Shown here piece by piece: positions 1 to 6,923 of a stretch of DNA of 10,096 bases. Source of the DNA: Bacteroidales bacterium (GTDB lineage Bacteria; Bacteroidota; Bacteroidia; Bacteroidales; VadinHA17). Under the pieces are notes generated by a model that had not been told where the DNA came from, did no database searches, and saw only the letters and a list, made by a program, of their open reading frames with translations. The stretch is taken from the NCBI GenBank assembly GCA_020353115.1, contig CP070687.1:1608205-1618300 (forward strand), written 5' to 3'. Both the position numbers and the translations under genes were made by a program. How positions within the stretch are numbered: the first letter of the stretch is position 1; each line of letters opens with the position of its first letter.

Positions 1-1729
1 TGAACTGGCCACTCTCAATGGTAAGGTAGGGGTCTTCTCTTCCGGAGTTAAACATATCCGTCAACTCTTCATTTGAATACCCTCTGCTATTGATTTTTTT
101 CAGGATTTTCCTGAATTCTTTTAATTGGCTGTTATCGGCAAGCCGGTAGATTGTGGCATCCATACGATCATCCCACAGGTATTTGTTTTTATTCTTTTCA
201 TAAAATTCCGTAAGCCCCGCGGAATCCTTCACCGCTTTTGACCACACAATCTTATCCGTAAGTTCGAATAACAGGATACCGTCATGATATTCCTGCAACA
301 AATACCTGAATTCCGGATATTTTTCCTCGAGGCGTCCGTCTTCGTAGCTGATTAGTTCCTGATCCGTAAATTCCATAAACATCAGGTCTATGTATTCATG
401 AATATCATTGGTTCTGACTTTTCCGGGATTTTTCCGTATAAAACCGATAAAATCCTGACGGGTGTATGTTTTATCTGCGAAAGAGAACAACCGGCCAGTC
501 AAGGAACCGGCCGTTCCCATCTCGGAATAATTGGAAAGGAATGCTGGATTTAGCGTGGAATAAAATTCGGCCAGGCGTTCATTGTTTACTCTGAAATCAT
601 ACCCGGTCTTCAGTTTATCAACAAAGGATCTCTTGCCAAGTGAAGAGCGGGTATCCCGGGCAATTTTATTTTTAATATCCGGTTTCATCTCCTCAAAGGA
701 ACCGAGAGGTTTCTTGTCTATCAATTTCAGAATATGCCATCCGAATGATGTCCTGACCGGTTCTGAAATATCACCGGGTTCATTAAGGCTGAAGGCAGCC
801 TGTTCAAATTCAGGCACCATTCTGCCGGTGCCAAACCATGGCAGCTCACCTCCGTTTCGTGCCGTTCCCCGGTCATCGGAATAGCTGGCTGCAATGGTAC
901 TGAATTCTGCTCCCTGAAGCAAGTTGCGATGAATTTTTTCAATCGTATCTTTTGCATTTTTGATGAACTCATCACCGGATCCCCTTGGGGTAGCAATCAT
1001 GATATGAGCCACTTTTACTTCTCCCCTGGAGGATCGTTTATCATTAACCTTGATGATATGATATCCGAACTGTGTTCTCAACGGATCTGAAATTTCTCCC
1101 ACAGGAGTATTATAGGCAGCACTTTCAAAAGGATAGATCATCCGGAATGCCGTGAAGTAACCGAGATTTCCACTATTTGTTTTGGCCGACGGATCGTCGG
1201 AGGCTCCCTTGGCGATGGCTTCAAAGGATTCTCCCATATTCAACCGGTCAATGATCTTCAGAGCTCTGTTATATGCTTTGAGGGTATCTTCCGGGGATGG
1301 ATTTGCAGGCAATTTTATAAGGATGTGACTGGCGCTTACTTCCGTTTCCGTTCTTTCGTAAGCTTCACGAATCAGGCGTTCAGTTGTTTCATTGTCAGTC
1401 AGATAAGGCTTTGCCAGTTGTCCCCTGTAACCGAGCAATTCCTTTTTGAAGGAGGGTATGGTATCAAGCCCCAGATTTTCGGCTTCGATAACCTTTAACT
1501 TGAAATTGATGAAAAGTTCCAGATACTCTTCCACTGATTTTACATCAAGCACTTTTCCTCCGGCATTGTTCTTTTTATAGATCCTTTCAAATTCCCCAGC
1601 TGTTATTTCACGATCACTTATCGTCATAAGAATTCTGTCGTCATCATCCTGTGCAGGTAGGTCAATGATTATCCAGTTTAAAAACACTAGTAGGAAAGCA
1701 AGTTGTTTCATAAGGCTAATGTTTTTCAT
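1..1729 (-). CDS. Periplasmic peptidyl-prolyl isomerase with two parvulin domains (SurA/PpiD-like), 3' end outside window
   Basis: About 576 codons are open without a stop to the left edge, so the C-terminus is missing. The product is a secreted parvulin-type prolyl isomerase and chaperone, the class that helps outer-membrane proteins fold in the periplasm. Residues 1-26 look like a signal peptide: a Lys-containing start, the hydrophobic run LAFLLVFLNWIII, then LPA before Gln27, a common Bacteroidota cleavage pattern. There is no lipobox Cys, so it is probably soluble. PPIase domain 1 spans about residues 131-232 (ASHILIK, then NSGNLGYF, ending FGYHIIKV). PPIase domain 2 spans about 237-340 (VAHIMIA, then GGELPWF, ending FGWHILKL). 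The remaining 235 or so visible residues match no domain I can name. I chose ATG 1729. An in-frame ATG at 1711 is possible and would shorten the n-region by six residues; neither start has a clear Shine-Dalgarno site. It lies 95 bases downstream of guaB on the same strand, so co-transcription is possible. Confidence 0.9.
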   Translation of the reverse strand, partial: MKNISLMKQLAFLLVFLNWIIIDLPAQDDDDRILMTISDREITAGEFERIYKKNNAGGKVLDVKSVEEYLELFINFKLKVIEAENLGLDTIPSFKKELLGYRGQLAKPYLTDNETTERLIREAYERTETEVSASHILIKLPANPSPEDTLKAYNRALKIIDRLNMGESFEAIAKGASDDPSAKTNSGNLGYFTAFRMIYPFESAAYNTPVGEISDPLRTQFGYHIIKVNDKRSSRGEVKVAHIMIATPRGSGDEFIKNAKDTIEKIHRNLLQGAEFSTIAASYSDDRGTARNGGELPWFGTGRMVPEFEQAAFSLNEPGDISEPVRTSFGWHILKLIDKKPLGSFEEMKPDIKNKIARDTRSSLGKRSFVDKLKTGYDFRVNNERLAEFYSTLNPAFLSNYSEMGTAGSLTGRLFSFADKTYTRQDFIGFIRKNPGKVRTNDIHEYIDLMFMEFTDQELISYEDGRLEEKYPEFRYLLQEYHDGILLFELTDKIVWSKAVKDSAGLTEFYEKNKNKYLWDDRMDATIYRLADNSQLKEFRKILKKINSRGYSNEELTDMFNSGREDPYLTIESGQF

Positions 1730-1736
1730 TTCAGTA

Positions 1737-1753
1737 GGTATAATATGGTATAA
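1737..1753. repeat. Short tandem direct repeat GGTATAA, period 10, upstream of the isomerase gene
   Basis: GGTATAA occurs at 1737-1743 and again at 1747-1753, one helical turn apart. It lies just upstream of the isomerase start in the spacer after guaB. A 10-base perfect palindrome, TCAATATTGA, lies at 1762-1771. Spacing and position would suit a binding site or an AT-rich promoter, but repeats this short can occur by chance. Confidence 0.25.
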
Positions 1754-1824
1754 ACACTTCATCAATATTGAATGGGATGTATTCAGGGATCACATTTTAA
1801 ATTAACGGGAATTCTGTATGGATA

Positions 1825-3294
1825 TTATCTGCTGTAATTCGGGGCCTCTCGAGTAATGGTAACGTCGTGCGGATGACTCTCCTGAATCCCGGAGTTGGTG
1901 ATCCGTACAAATTTGGCTTCCTGCAATTGTTTGATGTTTTTCGCGCCACAATAACCCATTCCTGCTCTCAAACCACCGATCATCTGGAATATGACTTCAG
2001 CAAGGGTACCTTTGTAGGGGACCCTTGCAGCTATACCTTCGGGTACGAGTTTGTTCAGGTCATTCTCAATATCCTGGAAGTACCGGTCTTTCGATCCGTG
2101 CTGCATCGCCTCAATTGACCCCATTCCCCGGTATGATTTGAATTTTCTGCCGTTATAGATAATCGTTTCACCTGGTGATTCTTCCACTCCGGCGAACAGT
2201 GAACCGGCCATAATTGAGTGTGCACCGGCAGCCAGAGCTTTCACAATATCGCCGGAATAGCGTATCCCTCCATCTGCAATGACTGGTATACCCGAATCCA
2301 TGGCTGCATTTTTTACTTCGAAGATCGCGGATAACTGGGGGATCCCCACACCTGCTATAACCCGTGTGGTACATATTGATCCCGGCCCTACACCAACTTT
2401 CAACGCGTCAGCTCCTGCACTGATAAGATCTCTGGCAGCTTCCGCCGTTCCGATATTACCTACCACAACATCGATATCGGAAAACTTCTTCTTGACCTTT
2501 TTTAACGTATCGATAACCCCGTTTGTATGTCCGTGTGCCGTATCGATTACGATCGCATCCACATCTGCCTTTATCAAAGCCTCAGTCCTGTGGATCGAGT
2601 CTGATGTGACACCCACCGCTCCGGCAACCCGTAATCTTCCTTTATTATCCTTGCACGAGTTGGGTCTGTCTTTCGCCTTGGTTATATCCTTATAGGTTAT
2701 AAGACCAATTAGTTTCCGGTTGTCATCGACGATAGGCAGCTTTTCGATCTTATGTTCCTGAAGGATTTCGGCTGCCTGGGCCAAGTCCGTTTTCTGAGTT
2801 GTCGTGATGAGATTTTTATGTGTCATAATCTCGTAGATCGGCCTGCTCAGATTTCGTTCAAACCTGAGATCCCTGTTTGTAACTATCCCTATCAATGTCC
2901 GGTCATTATCCAGTACAGGTATTCCACCGATCTTGAATTCCTGCATAAGCTTTAATGCATCCGATACCGTTCCGTCTTTCCCGATTGTAATCGGATCATG
3001 GATCATAACACTTTCTGCACGCTTGACCCGCTTAACCTGCCCGGCCTGCTCATCGATACTCATATTCTTATGGATAACCCCGATTCCGCCTTCTCTGGCT
3101 ATGGCAATGGCAAGAGATGCTTCCGTTACGGTATCCATAGCTGCTGAGACTATCGGCGTGTTTAATCTGATATTTCTGGTGAAATTTGTAGTCAGATCCA
3201 CATCCTTTGGTAAAACATCTGAATATGAGGGGGTTATAAGTACGTCATCAAATGTTAGCCCTTCTCCGATTATTTTCTCGCTAATAAACGACAT
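1825..3294 (-). CDS. guaB: IMP dehydrogenase
   Basis: IMP dehydrogenase oxidises IMP to XMP with NAD+, the committed cytosolic step to guanine nucleotides. The 489-residue product matches the family's usual length. The N-terminus has the typical GLTFDDVLITP (residues 12-22). Two CBS domains, about 96-150 and 157-210, form the regulatory insert. The catalytic loop GVGPGSICTTR (301-311) carries the nucleophile Cys308. The IMP-binding segment IADGGIRYSGD starts at 339. The flap contains YRGMGS (388-393) and PEGIAARVPYKG (418-429), with the catalytic Arg and Tyr expected at Arg424 and Tyr427. MGYCGAKNI closes the barrel near 446-454. I chose the ATG at 3294 because MSFISEKIIGEGLTFDDVL matches the family start. 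A longer reading from 3378 adds 28 low-complexity, Lys-rich residues that do not resemble the family. It diverges from recQ across 173 bases and precedes the isomerase gene. Confidence 0.97.
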   Translation of the reverse strand: MSFISEKIIGEGLTFDDVLITPSYSDVLPKDVDLTTNFTRNIRLNTPIVSAAMDTVTEASLAIAIAREGGIGVIHKNMSIDEQAGQVKRVKRAESVMIHDPITIGKDGTVSDALKLMQEFKIGGIPVLDNDRTLIGIVTNRDLRFERNLSRPIYEIMTHKNLITTTQKTDLAQAAEILQEHKIEKLPIVDDNRKLIGLITYKDITKAKDRPNSCKDNKGRLRVAGAVGVTSDSIHRTEALIKADVDAIVIDTAHGHTNGVIDTLKKVKKKFSDIDVVVGNIGTAEAARDLISAGADALKVGVGPGSICTTRVIAGVGIPQLSAIFEVKNAAMDSGIPVIADGGIRYSGDIVKALAAGAHSIMAGSLFAGVEESPGETIIYNGRKFKSYRGMGSIEAMQHGSKDRYFQDIENDLNKLVPEGIAARVPYKGTLAEVIFQMIGGLRAGMGYCGAKNIKQLQEAKFVRITNSGIQESHPHDVTITREAPNYSR

Positions 3295-3323
3295 TTGGGT
3301 TTTTTTAGTTAATTTTAGATGGC

Positions 3324-3354
3324 GCAAATTACAAAAAAATAGTGGATGGGAAAC
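3324..3354 (-). promoter_or_regulatory. Possible Bacteroidota-type promoter for guaB
   Basis: On the minus strand a -33-like GTTT (plus-strand 3351-3354) is followed after 19 bases by TAATTTGC (3324-3331). The latter resembles the Bacteroidota -7 element TAnnTTTG but is one base short between TA and TTTG. Transcription would begin about 20-25 bases before the guaB ATG at 3294. The match is imperfect and the region is rich in A and T runs. Confidence 0.3.
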
Positions 3355-3467
3355 TGGTTTCTCCTTTTTTTTCCCCATTCCAGCCCCTTACCAGGTAATC
3401 TAAACATAAACCCCTGTAAAGAGTTTCGGAAGCGAAAGGGGAACTGTTTGAGCATGGTTGATAATAG

Positions 3468-5405
3468 GTGAAACCTGGAACATCACTCAATCCTTTCACA
3501 AAATTGAATATCTATCAGCAGATACTGGAAAAATACTGGAGTTATACCCACTTTAGACCCTTGCAGGAGGATATTATCAAATCCATTGCCAATGGAAACG
3601 ATACGCTGGGCCTGATGCCAACAGGCGGCGGGAAATCCATTACCTTTCAGGTTCCTGGACTGGCAAAAGAAGGCATCTGTCTGGTTATCACCCCGCTGAT
3701 AGCTTTGATGAAGGACCAGGTAGAAAAACTGAAAAAACTGAAAATAAAAGCTATTGCGATCTATTCGGGGATGACCAGGGATGAGATTGATGTTGCTCTT
3801 GATAATTGCATTTATGGTGACTATAAATTTCTCTACCTTTCTCCCGAGCGACTGAATTCGGATCTTTTCCGTATGAGGGTCCGGGATATGAACGTTAACC
3901 TGGTAACGGTTGATGAATCCCATTGTATTTCACAATGGGGCTATGATTTCAGGCCTTCCTACCTGAAGATCATACAATTGAGAGAATTGCTCCCGGGAGT
4001 GCCTTTCCTGGCACTGACTGCTACCGCTACAACGGATGTGGTTAACGATATTCAGAATAAACTGGGATTTAAAAGGAAAAATGTCCTGAGAACCAGTTTC
4101 GAAAGGAAAAACCTCGTATATATTGTTCGTAATGTGGAAGATAAAGCAAAATACCTGGTTAAAACGATTAACAAGGTGAAAGGCAGCGGGATTATTTATG
4201 TACGGAGCAGAATTAAATCAAAAGAGATTTCGGACCTTCTCAAATCAATGGATATTCCATCCGATCATTATCACGCAGGTCTCAGTAATACGATTCGAAC
4301 CCTGAAACATGAAAACTGGAATAAAGGTAAAACCAGAATAATCGTTGCGACCAATGCGTTTGGTATGGGAATCGATAAACCGGATGTACGTTTTGTAATT
4401 CATTATGACCTGCCGGATTCACTGGAGGCGTATTTCCAGGAAGCCGGAAGAGCCGGCAGGGATAATAAGACTGCATATGCAGTGCTTCTGTATAACGATG
4501 GAGATAAAAGAAACCTCGAACAACGGATCGCACTGAATTTCCCGGAAAAAGACCTCATTAAAAGAGTATATGAGGCCCTCGGTAATTATTACCAGATACC
4601 GGTGGGAGGAGGGAAACAAAATGTTTATGACTTCAATATCGCCGATTTTTGCAGCAAATATAAGTTTAACCTTGTCGCAGCATTTAATGCACTGAAATTC
4701 CTGCAACGGGAAGGCTATATTGAGCTGACCGAAGAATTGAATAATCCCTCCAGGGTCCATTTTATCGTTGAACGTGAAGATTTGTATAAATTCCAGGTAG
4801 CAAATATCCAGTTCGATGGATTCATTAAACTTCTTCTCCGTTCATATACCGGTTTGTTTACCGAATTTGTCAATATTGATGAAGCAACACTGGCACGCAA
4901 AGCAGAAATTGGTCCCGATATTGTATTCCAGTACCTGAAGAAACTGGACACACTGAAAATTATCCGGTATATTCCACAACGAAAAACCCCTCTGATAATT
5001 TATACGGAGGAGAGACTGGATACCAAATCCCTCTTAATCTCAAGTGAGAATTACCGGAAAAGAAGGAAAATCTATGTGAATAAACTTGAAGGAATAGTCA
5101 ATTATGCCTCCCGGAATGTGAGATGCAGAAGTCAGCACCTGCTATCATATTTTGGCGAGAAGGTTATTCCAAGGTGTGAACATTGCGATGTTTGCACAAG
5201 CGACAATGAAAAGGAGCTGGATAAATCTGAGTTTGACCTGGTATCGGAGAAAATAAAGGAACTTATCATAAAAACCCCCCTGTCTCTTGAAATGCTGGTT
5301 GATCAGCTTGAATTTAACGAGGAAAAGTCACTGAAAGTAATACAGTGGTTGCTGGATAATCAGAAAATATACTACCGGCAGGATAATACAATCAGTTGGA
5401 AATGA
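3468..5405 (+). CDS. recQ: RecQ-family ATP-dependent DNA helicase, short form without HRDC
   Basis: This is a superfamily 2 3'-5' DNA helicase of the RecQ type, acting on recombination and stalled-fork intermediates. The 645 residues show motif 0 FRPLQ (29-33), Walker A MPTGGGKS (50-57), DESH (149-152), the aromatic-rich loop QWGYDFRPSY (156-165), TATAT (184-188), FGMGIDKPDVR (298-308) and the arginine-finger motif QEAGRAGRD (324-332). A zinc site follows, with Cys553, Cys570, Cys573 and Cys576. The last 65 or so residues look like a winged-helix element. I see no HRDC domain, and the length is below the roughly 700 residues of the HRDC-bearing Bacteroidota paralogue. The start is uncertain: GTG 3468 follows an in-frame stop directly and is the longest choice, but TTG 3504 (reading M-N-I-Y-Q-Q) fits the usual family N-terminus better. 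Neither has a strong ribosome site. The stop overlaps the next gene's ATG. Confidence 0.95.
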   Translation: MKPGTSLNPFTKLNIYQQILEKYWSYTHFRPLQEDIIKSIANGNDTLGLMPTGGGKSITFQVPGLAKEGICLVITPLIALMKDQVEKLKKLKIKAIAIYSGMTRDEIDVALDNCIYGDYKFLYLSPERLNSDLFRMRVRDMNVNLVTVDESHCISQWGYDFRPSYLKIIQLRELLPGVPFLALTATATTDVVNDIQNKLGFKRKNVLRTSFERKNLVYIVRNVEDKAKYLVKTINKVKGSGIIYVRSRIKSKEISDLLKSMDIPSDHYHAGLSNTIRTLKHENWNKGKTRIIVATNAFGMGIDKPDVRFVIHYDLPDSLEAYFQEAGRAGRDNKTAYAVLLYNDGDKRNLEQRIALNFPEKDLIKRVYEALGNYYQIPVGGGKQNVYDFNIADFCSKYKFNLVAAFNALKFLQREGYIELTEELNNPSRVHFIVEREDLYKFQVANIQFDGFIKLLLRSYTGLFTEFVNIDEATLARKAEIGPDIVFQYLKKLDTLKIIRYIPQRKTPLIIYTEERLDTKSLLISSENYRKRRKIYVNKLEGIVNYASRNVRCRSQHLLSYFGEKVIPRCEHCDVCTSDNEKELDKSEFDLVSEKIKELIIKTPLSLEMLVDQLEFNEEKSLKVIQWLLDNQKIYYRQDNTISWK

Positions 5406-5944
5406 GTGATAATGGGAATCATATCGTATTCTCGAAGAATGTAATAGAATTTGTTACCGTAGCGAAGGAATACTGCACTTTCCTTGATAATATCGACCGG
5501 ATAAAACGAACGGCCTTTATTGATAAATCCCGGAAAATTTTATCCCTGCTTTATCTCAAAGCTGCTCTTCTTCCCGCTAATAATCCGGTTCTGGATGAAG
5601 GGAATGAAAAATTTGTTACGGAAGCTGAATGGGATCTTGTCCATACGAAAGTCCTGAGAAAACTCGGGCAATACGACCAGTACACTGAAGTATTCGATCC
5701 GAGAATGCAGGAAGATGGCGAACCTTTCCAGGCCAGTCTTTCTGAGAATCTTGCAGATATATACCAGAATCTGATGGATTTTCTTCTGTTGTACAGGATT
5801 GGTAATACCGATATCATGAACGATGCATTATGGGAATGCAGGCTAAACTTTGAACAATACTGGGGACAAGGTCTGGTGAATGCTCTCGGTGCTTTAAACA
5901 GGGTATTATATGGCGGAGATATTGCGGATGAAAACGGCCGGTAA
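5402..5944 (+). CDS. DUF5063 family protein, function unknown
   Basis: A 180-residue soluble protein without signal peptide or membrane segment, matching the DUF5063 family as I recognise it from Bacteroidota genomes. It looks mostly alpha-helical. Notable segments are VIEFVTVAKEYCTFLDN (14-30), a middle stretch ending in SLSENLADIYQNLMDFLLLY (112-131), and a C-terminal LNFEQYWGQGLVNALGALNR (148-167). No catalytic motif is visible. ATG 5402 overlaps the recQ stop TGA (5403-5405) as ATGA, which implies translational coupling; a TTG at 5396 would add two residues and is less likely. Being coupled to a RecQ helicase and followed by an exonuclease suggests an accessory role in DNA processing. That is inference from neighbours only. 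Confidence 0.88.
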   Translation: MSDNGNHIVFSKNVIEFVTVAKEYCTFLDNIDRIKRTAFIDKSRKILSLLYLKAALLPANNPVLDEGNEKFVTEAEWDLVHTKVLRKLGQYDQYTEVFDPRMQEDGEPFQASLSENLADIYQNLMDFLLLYRIGNTDIMNDALWECRLNFEQYWGQGLVNALGALNRVLYGGDIADENGR

Positions 5945-6034
5945 GGGATACCCTCGGTTTCAGATGATACCGGCACCGGCTGATTTTTACCGCCATAGAG
6001 CACTATTAACACTCTTCCTTCATAACAATCCGAC

Positions 6035-6056
6035 CGGATCCTCATACCCTGATCCG
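6035..6056. repeat. Inverted repeat CGGATC/GATCCG in the spacer before the exonuclease gene
   Basis: CGGATC (6035-6040) and GATCCG (6051-6056) form a perfect 6-base inverted repeat around a 10-base loop. No T-run follows, so it is not a typical intrinsic terminator. It sits 44 bases before the exonuclease ATG, inside the 155-base spacer after the DUF5063 gene, and could be a protein site or chance. Confidence 0.3.
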
Positions 6057-6099
6057 ATAAATCTTCGTAAATTCGCCGGGTAGAAGATCCGCGGTTTTC

Positions 6100-6693
6100 A
6101 TGTTTAGGAGTTCAATCACAAGAGAAGAGGTCAGACGATTACCTCAGGGCAGATTCGAAGGTGAGGTGGTAGTAATAGACAGGGATTGCCTGGATCCCGG
6201 TTTAATCAGGGAGTTGACGAATTACAGAATACTCGGGTTCGATACGGAAACCAGGCCCTCATTCAAAAAAGGGAGAAAGAATAAGGTAGCCCTGCTTCAG
6301 TTAGCTACGGCACGCAAGACATTTCTTATACGATGCAACCAGGTCGGTCTGCCGGAACCGCTGGCAAAGATCCTGGAATCCCCCGACATTGTAAAGGTGG
6401 GCGTTGCCATTCGTGACGATATAAAAGGCCTTCAACAGTATGCTGATTTCAAACCCGCCGGATTCATTGATCTTCAGAAATATGTAAACCGGTTCGGAAT
6501 CGAAAGCAACGGCCTCAGAAATATCGCAGCCATCGTGTTGAATATCAAAGTGTCGAAATCCCAGCAACTGTCAAACTGGGAAAATGAATATCTATCCGAT
6601 GCACAAATTCTCTATGCGGCAACGGATGCATGGGTGTGCCACCAGATCTATACAACCTTATTAAGATCCGGATACGACAAGGATGATTCTTAA
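6100..6693 (+). CDS. DEDDy 3'-5' exonuclease (RNase D / WRN-exonuclease-like)
   Basis: A 197-residue single-domain exonuclease of the DnaQ fold, removing nucleotides from 3' ends by two-metal catalysis. Exo I is LGFDTETRPS with Asp48 and Glu50. Exo II is VGVAIRDDIKGL with Asp107 in the metal-binding position. Exo III is YAATDAW with Tyr172 and Asp176, the tyrosine form that defines the DEDDy class. All four acidic ligands and the Tyr are present, so it should be active. The Exo III block is notably like that of the Werner exonuclease. No HRDC domain follows, unlike full-length bacterial RNase D of about 370 residues. ATG 6100 is the only in-frame ATG, GTG or TTG between the upstream stop at 6058 and the conserved region. 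The 155-base gap after the DUF5063 gene leaves room for its own promoter, though I see no convincing one. DNA or RNA preference cannot be read from the sequence. Confidence 0.92.
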   Translation: MFRSSITREEVRRLPQGRFEGEVVVIDRDCLDPGLIRELTNYRILGFDTETRPSFKKGRKNKVALLQLATARKTFLIRCNQVGLPEPLAKILESPDIVKVGVAIRDDIKGLQQYADFKPAGFIDLQKYVNRFGIESNGLRNIAAIVLNIKVSKSQQLSNWENEYLSDAQILYAATDAWVCHQIYTTLLRSGYDKDDS

Positions 6694-6720
6694 ACTTTTA
6701 TAAAACTCATGTGTCGATTT

Positions 6721-6731
6721 GGAGTCACTCC
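6721..6731. promoter_or_regulatory. Odd palindrome GGAGTCACTCC
   Basis: GGAGT and ACTCC flank a single C, a perfect inverted repeat just after the exonuclease gene. ACTC (6727-6730) can alternatively pair with GAGT (6734-6737), and ACTCA at 6705-6709 can pair with TGAGT at 6733-6737, so a small set of competing stems is possible. No T-run follows, so a classic terminator is unlikely. Confidence 0.3.
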
Positions 6732-6735
6732 GTGA

Positions 6736-6754
6736 GTAAATTAATCCGTAAATT
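6736..6754. repeat. Direct repeat GTAAATT, period 12
   Basis: GTAAATT occurs at 6736-6742 and 6748-6754, separated by AATCC. It lies between two palindromes in the spacer upstream of the transporter gene. It may be part of a regulatory site or chance. Confidence 0.25.
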
Positions 6755-6762
6755 CAACACAA

Positions 6763-6774
6763 TGAGCCGGCTCA
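6763..6774. promoter_or_regulatory. 12-base perfect palindrome TGAGCCGGCTCA, possible operator
   Basis: TGAGCCGGCTCA is fully self-complementary and GC-rich compared with its surroundings. It lies 92 bases upstream of the candidate -33 element and about 150 bases upstream of the transporter ATG. A dimeric regulator could bind it, but no regulator gene is in the window and the distance is long. Confidence 0.3.
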
Positions 6775-6865
6775 GGAGAGACCAGCTATGGCTGTAATGA
6801 TATGGATTCTCCGGCAATATCCCTGCATTCTGTATCGTCCTTTGGCCGGATAAAAACAGCAAATC

Positions 6866-6899
6866 GTTGTAAAATTATCTTCAGGGTATAGTATCTTCG
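6866..6899 (+). promoter_or_regulatory. Candidate Bacteroidota promoter for the transporter gene
   Basis: GTTG (6866-6869) followed after 22 bases by TATCTTCG (6892-6899) fits the Bacteroidota layout of a -33 TTTG-like box, 19-25 bases, and a -7 TAnnTTTG box, with one mismatch in each box. The predicted start lies near 6906, leaving an untranslated leader of roughly 18 bases. Confidence 0.4.
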
Positions 6900-6905
6900 C
6901 AAGGA

Positions 6906-6913
6906 AAGGAGAG
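6906..6913 (+). promoter_or_regulatory. Ribosome binding site of the transporter gene
   Basis: AAGGAGAG lies 10 bases before the ATG at 6924. It is the only strong Shine-Dalgarno match before a gene in this window, where other genes have weak or no such site. It supports the 6924 start. Confidence 0.5.
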
Positions 6914-6923
6914 CAACCCAGTC

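Noticed and set aside
582..884. 100-codon plus-strand and 89-codon minus-strand frames inside the isomerase gene
   Set aside because: The isomerase frame is continuous through both and encodes conserved parvulin motifs there.
2279..2695. 138-codon open frame on the plus strand opposite guaB
   Set aside because: It covers the antisense of the catalytic loop region of guaB, and the translated sequence resembles no family.
3361..3376. T-run CTCCTTTTTTTTCCCC as an intrinsic terminator
   Set aside because: It lies between divergent gene starts and no GC-rich stem directly precedes it on either strand.
2933..3403. 156-codon open frame on the plus strand opposite the guaB 5' half
   Set aside because: It lies antisense to well-supported IMP dehydrogenase sequence, crosses its start region and shows no recognisable domain.
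3451..3470. ATG at 3454 as a start for the helicase
   Set aside because: It is out of frame with the helicase and stops after five codons.
5551..6045. 164-codon open frame on the minus strand over the DUF5063 gene and the following spacer
   Set aside because: Most of it mirrors the DUF5063 coding sequence; its translation is rich in Ser, Arg and Pro with no motif, as expected for an antisense frame.
3468..6693. The helicase-DUF5063-exonuclease set as an anti-phage defence island
   Set aside because: All three look like vertically inherited housekeeping families in this phylum, with no toxin, sensor, reverse transcriptase or other defence signature nearby; a repair role is the simpler reading.
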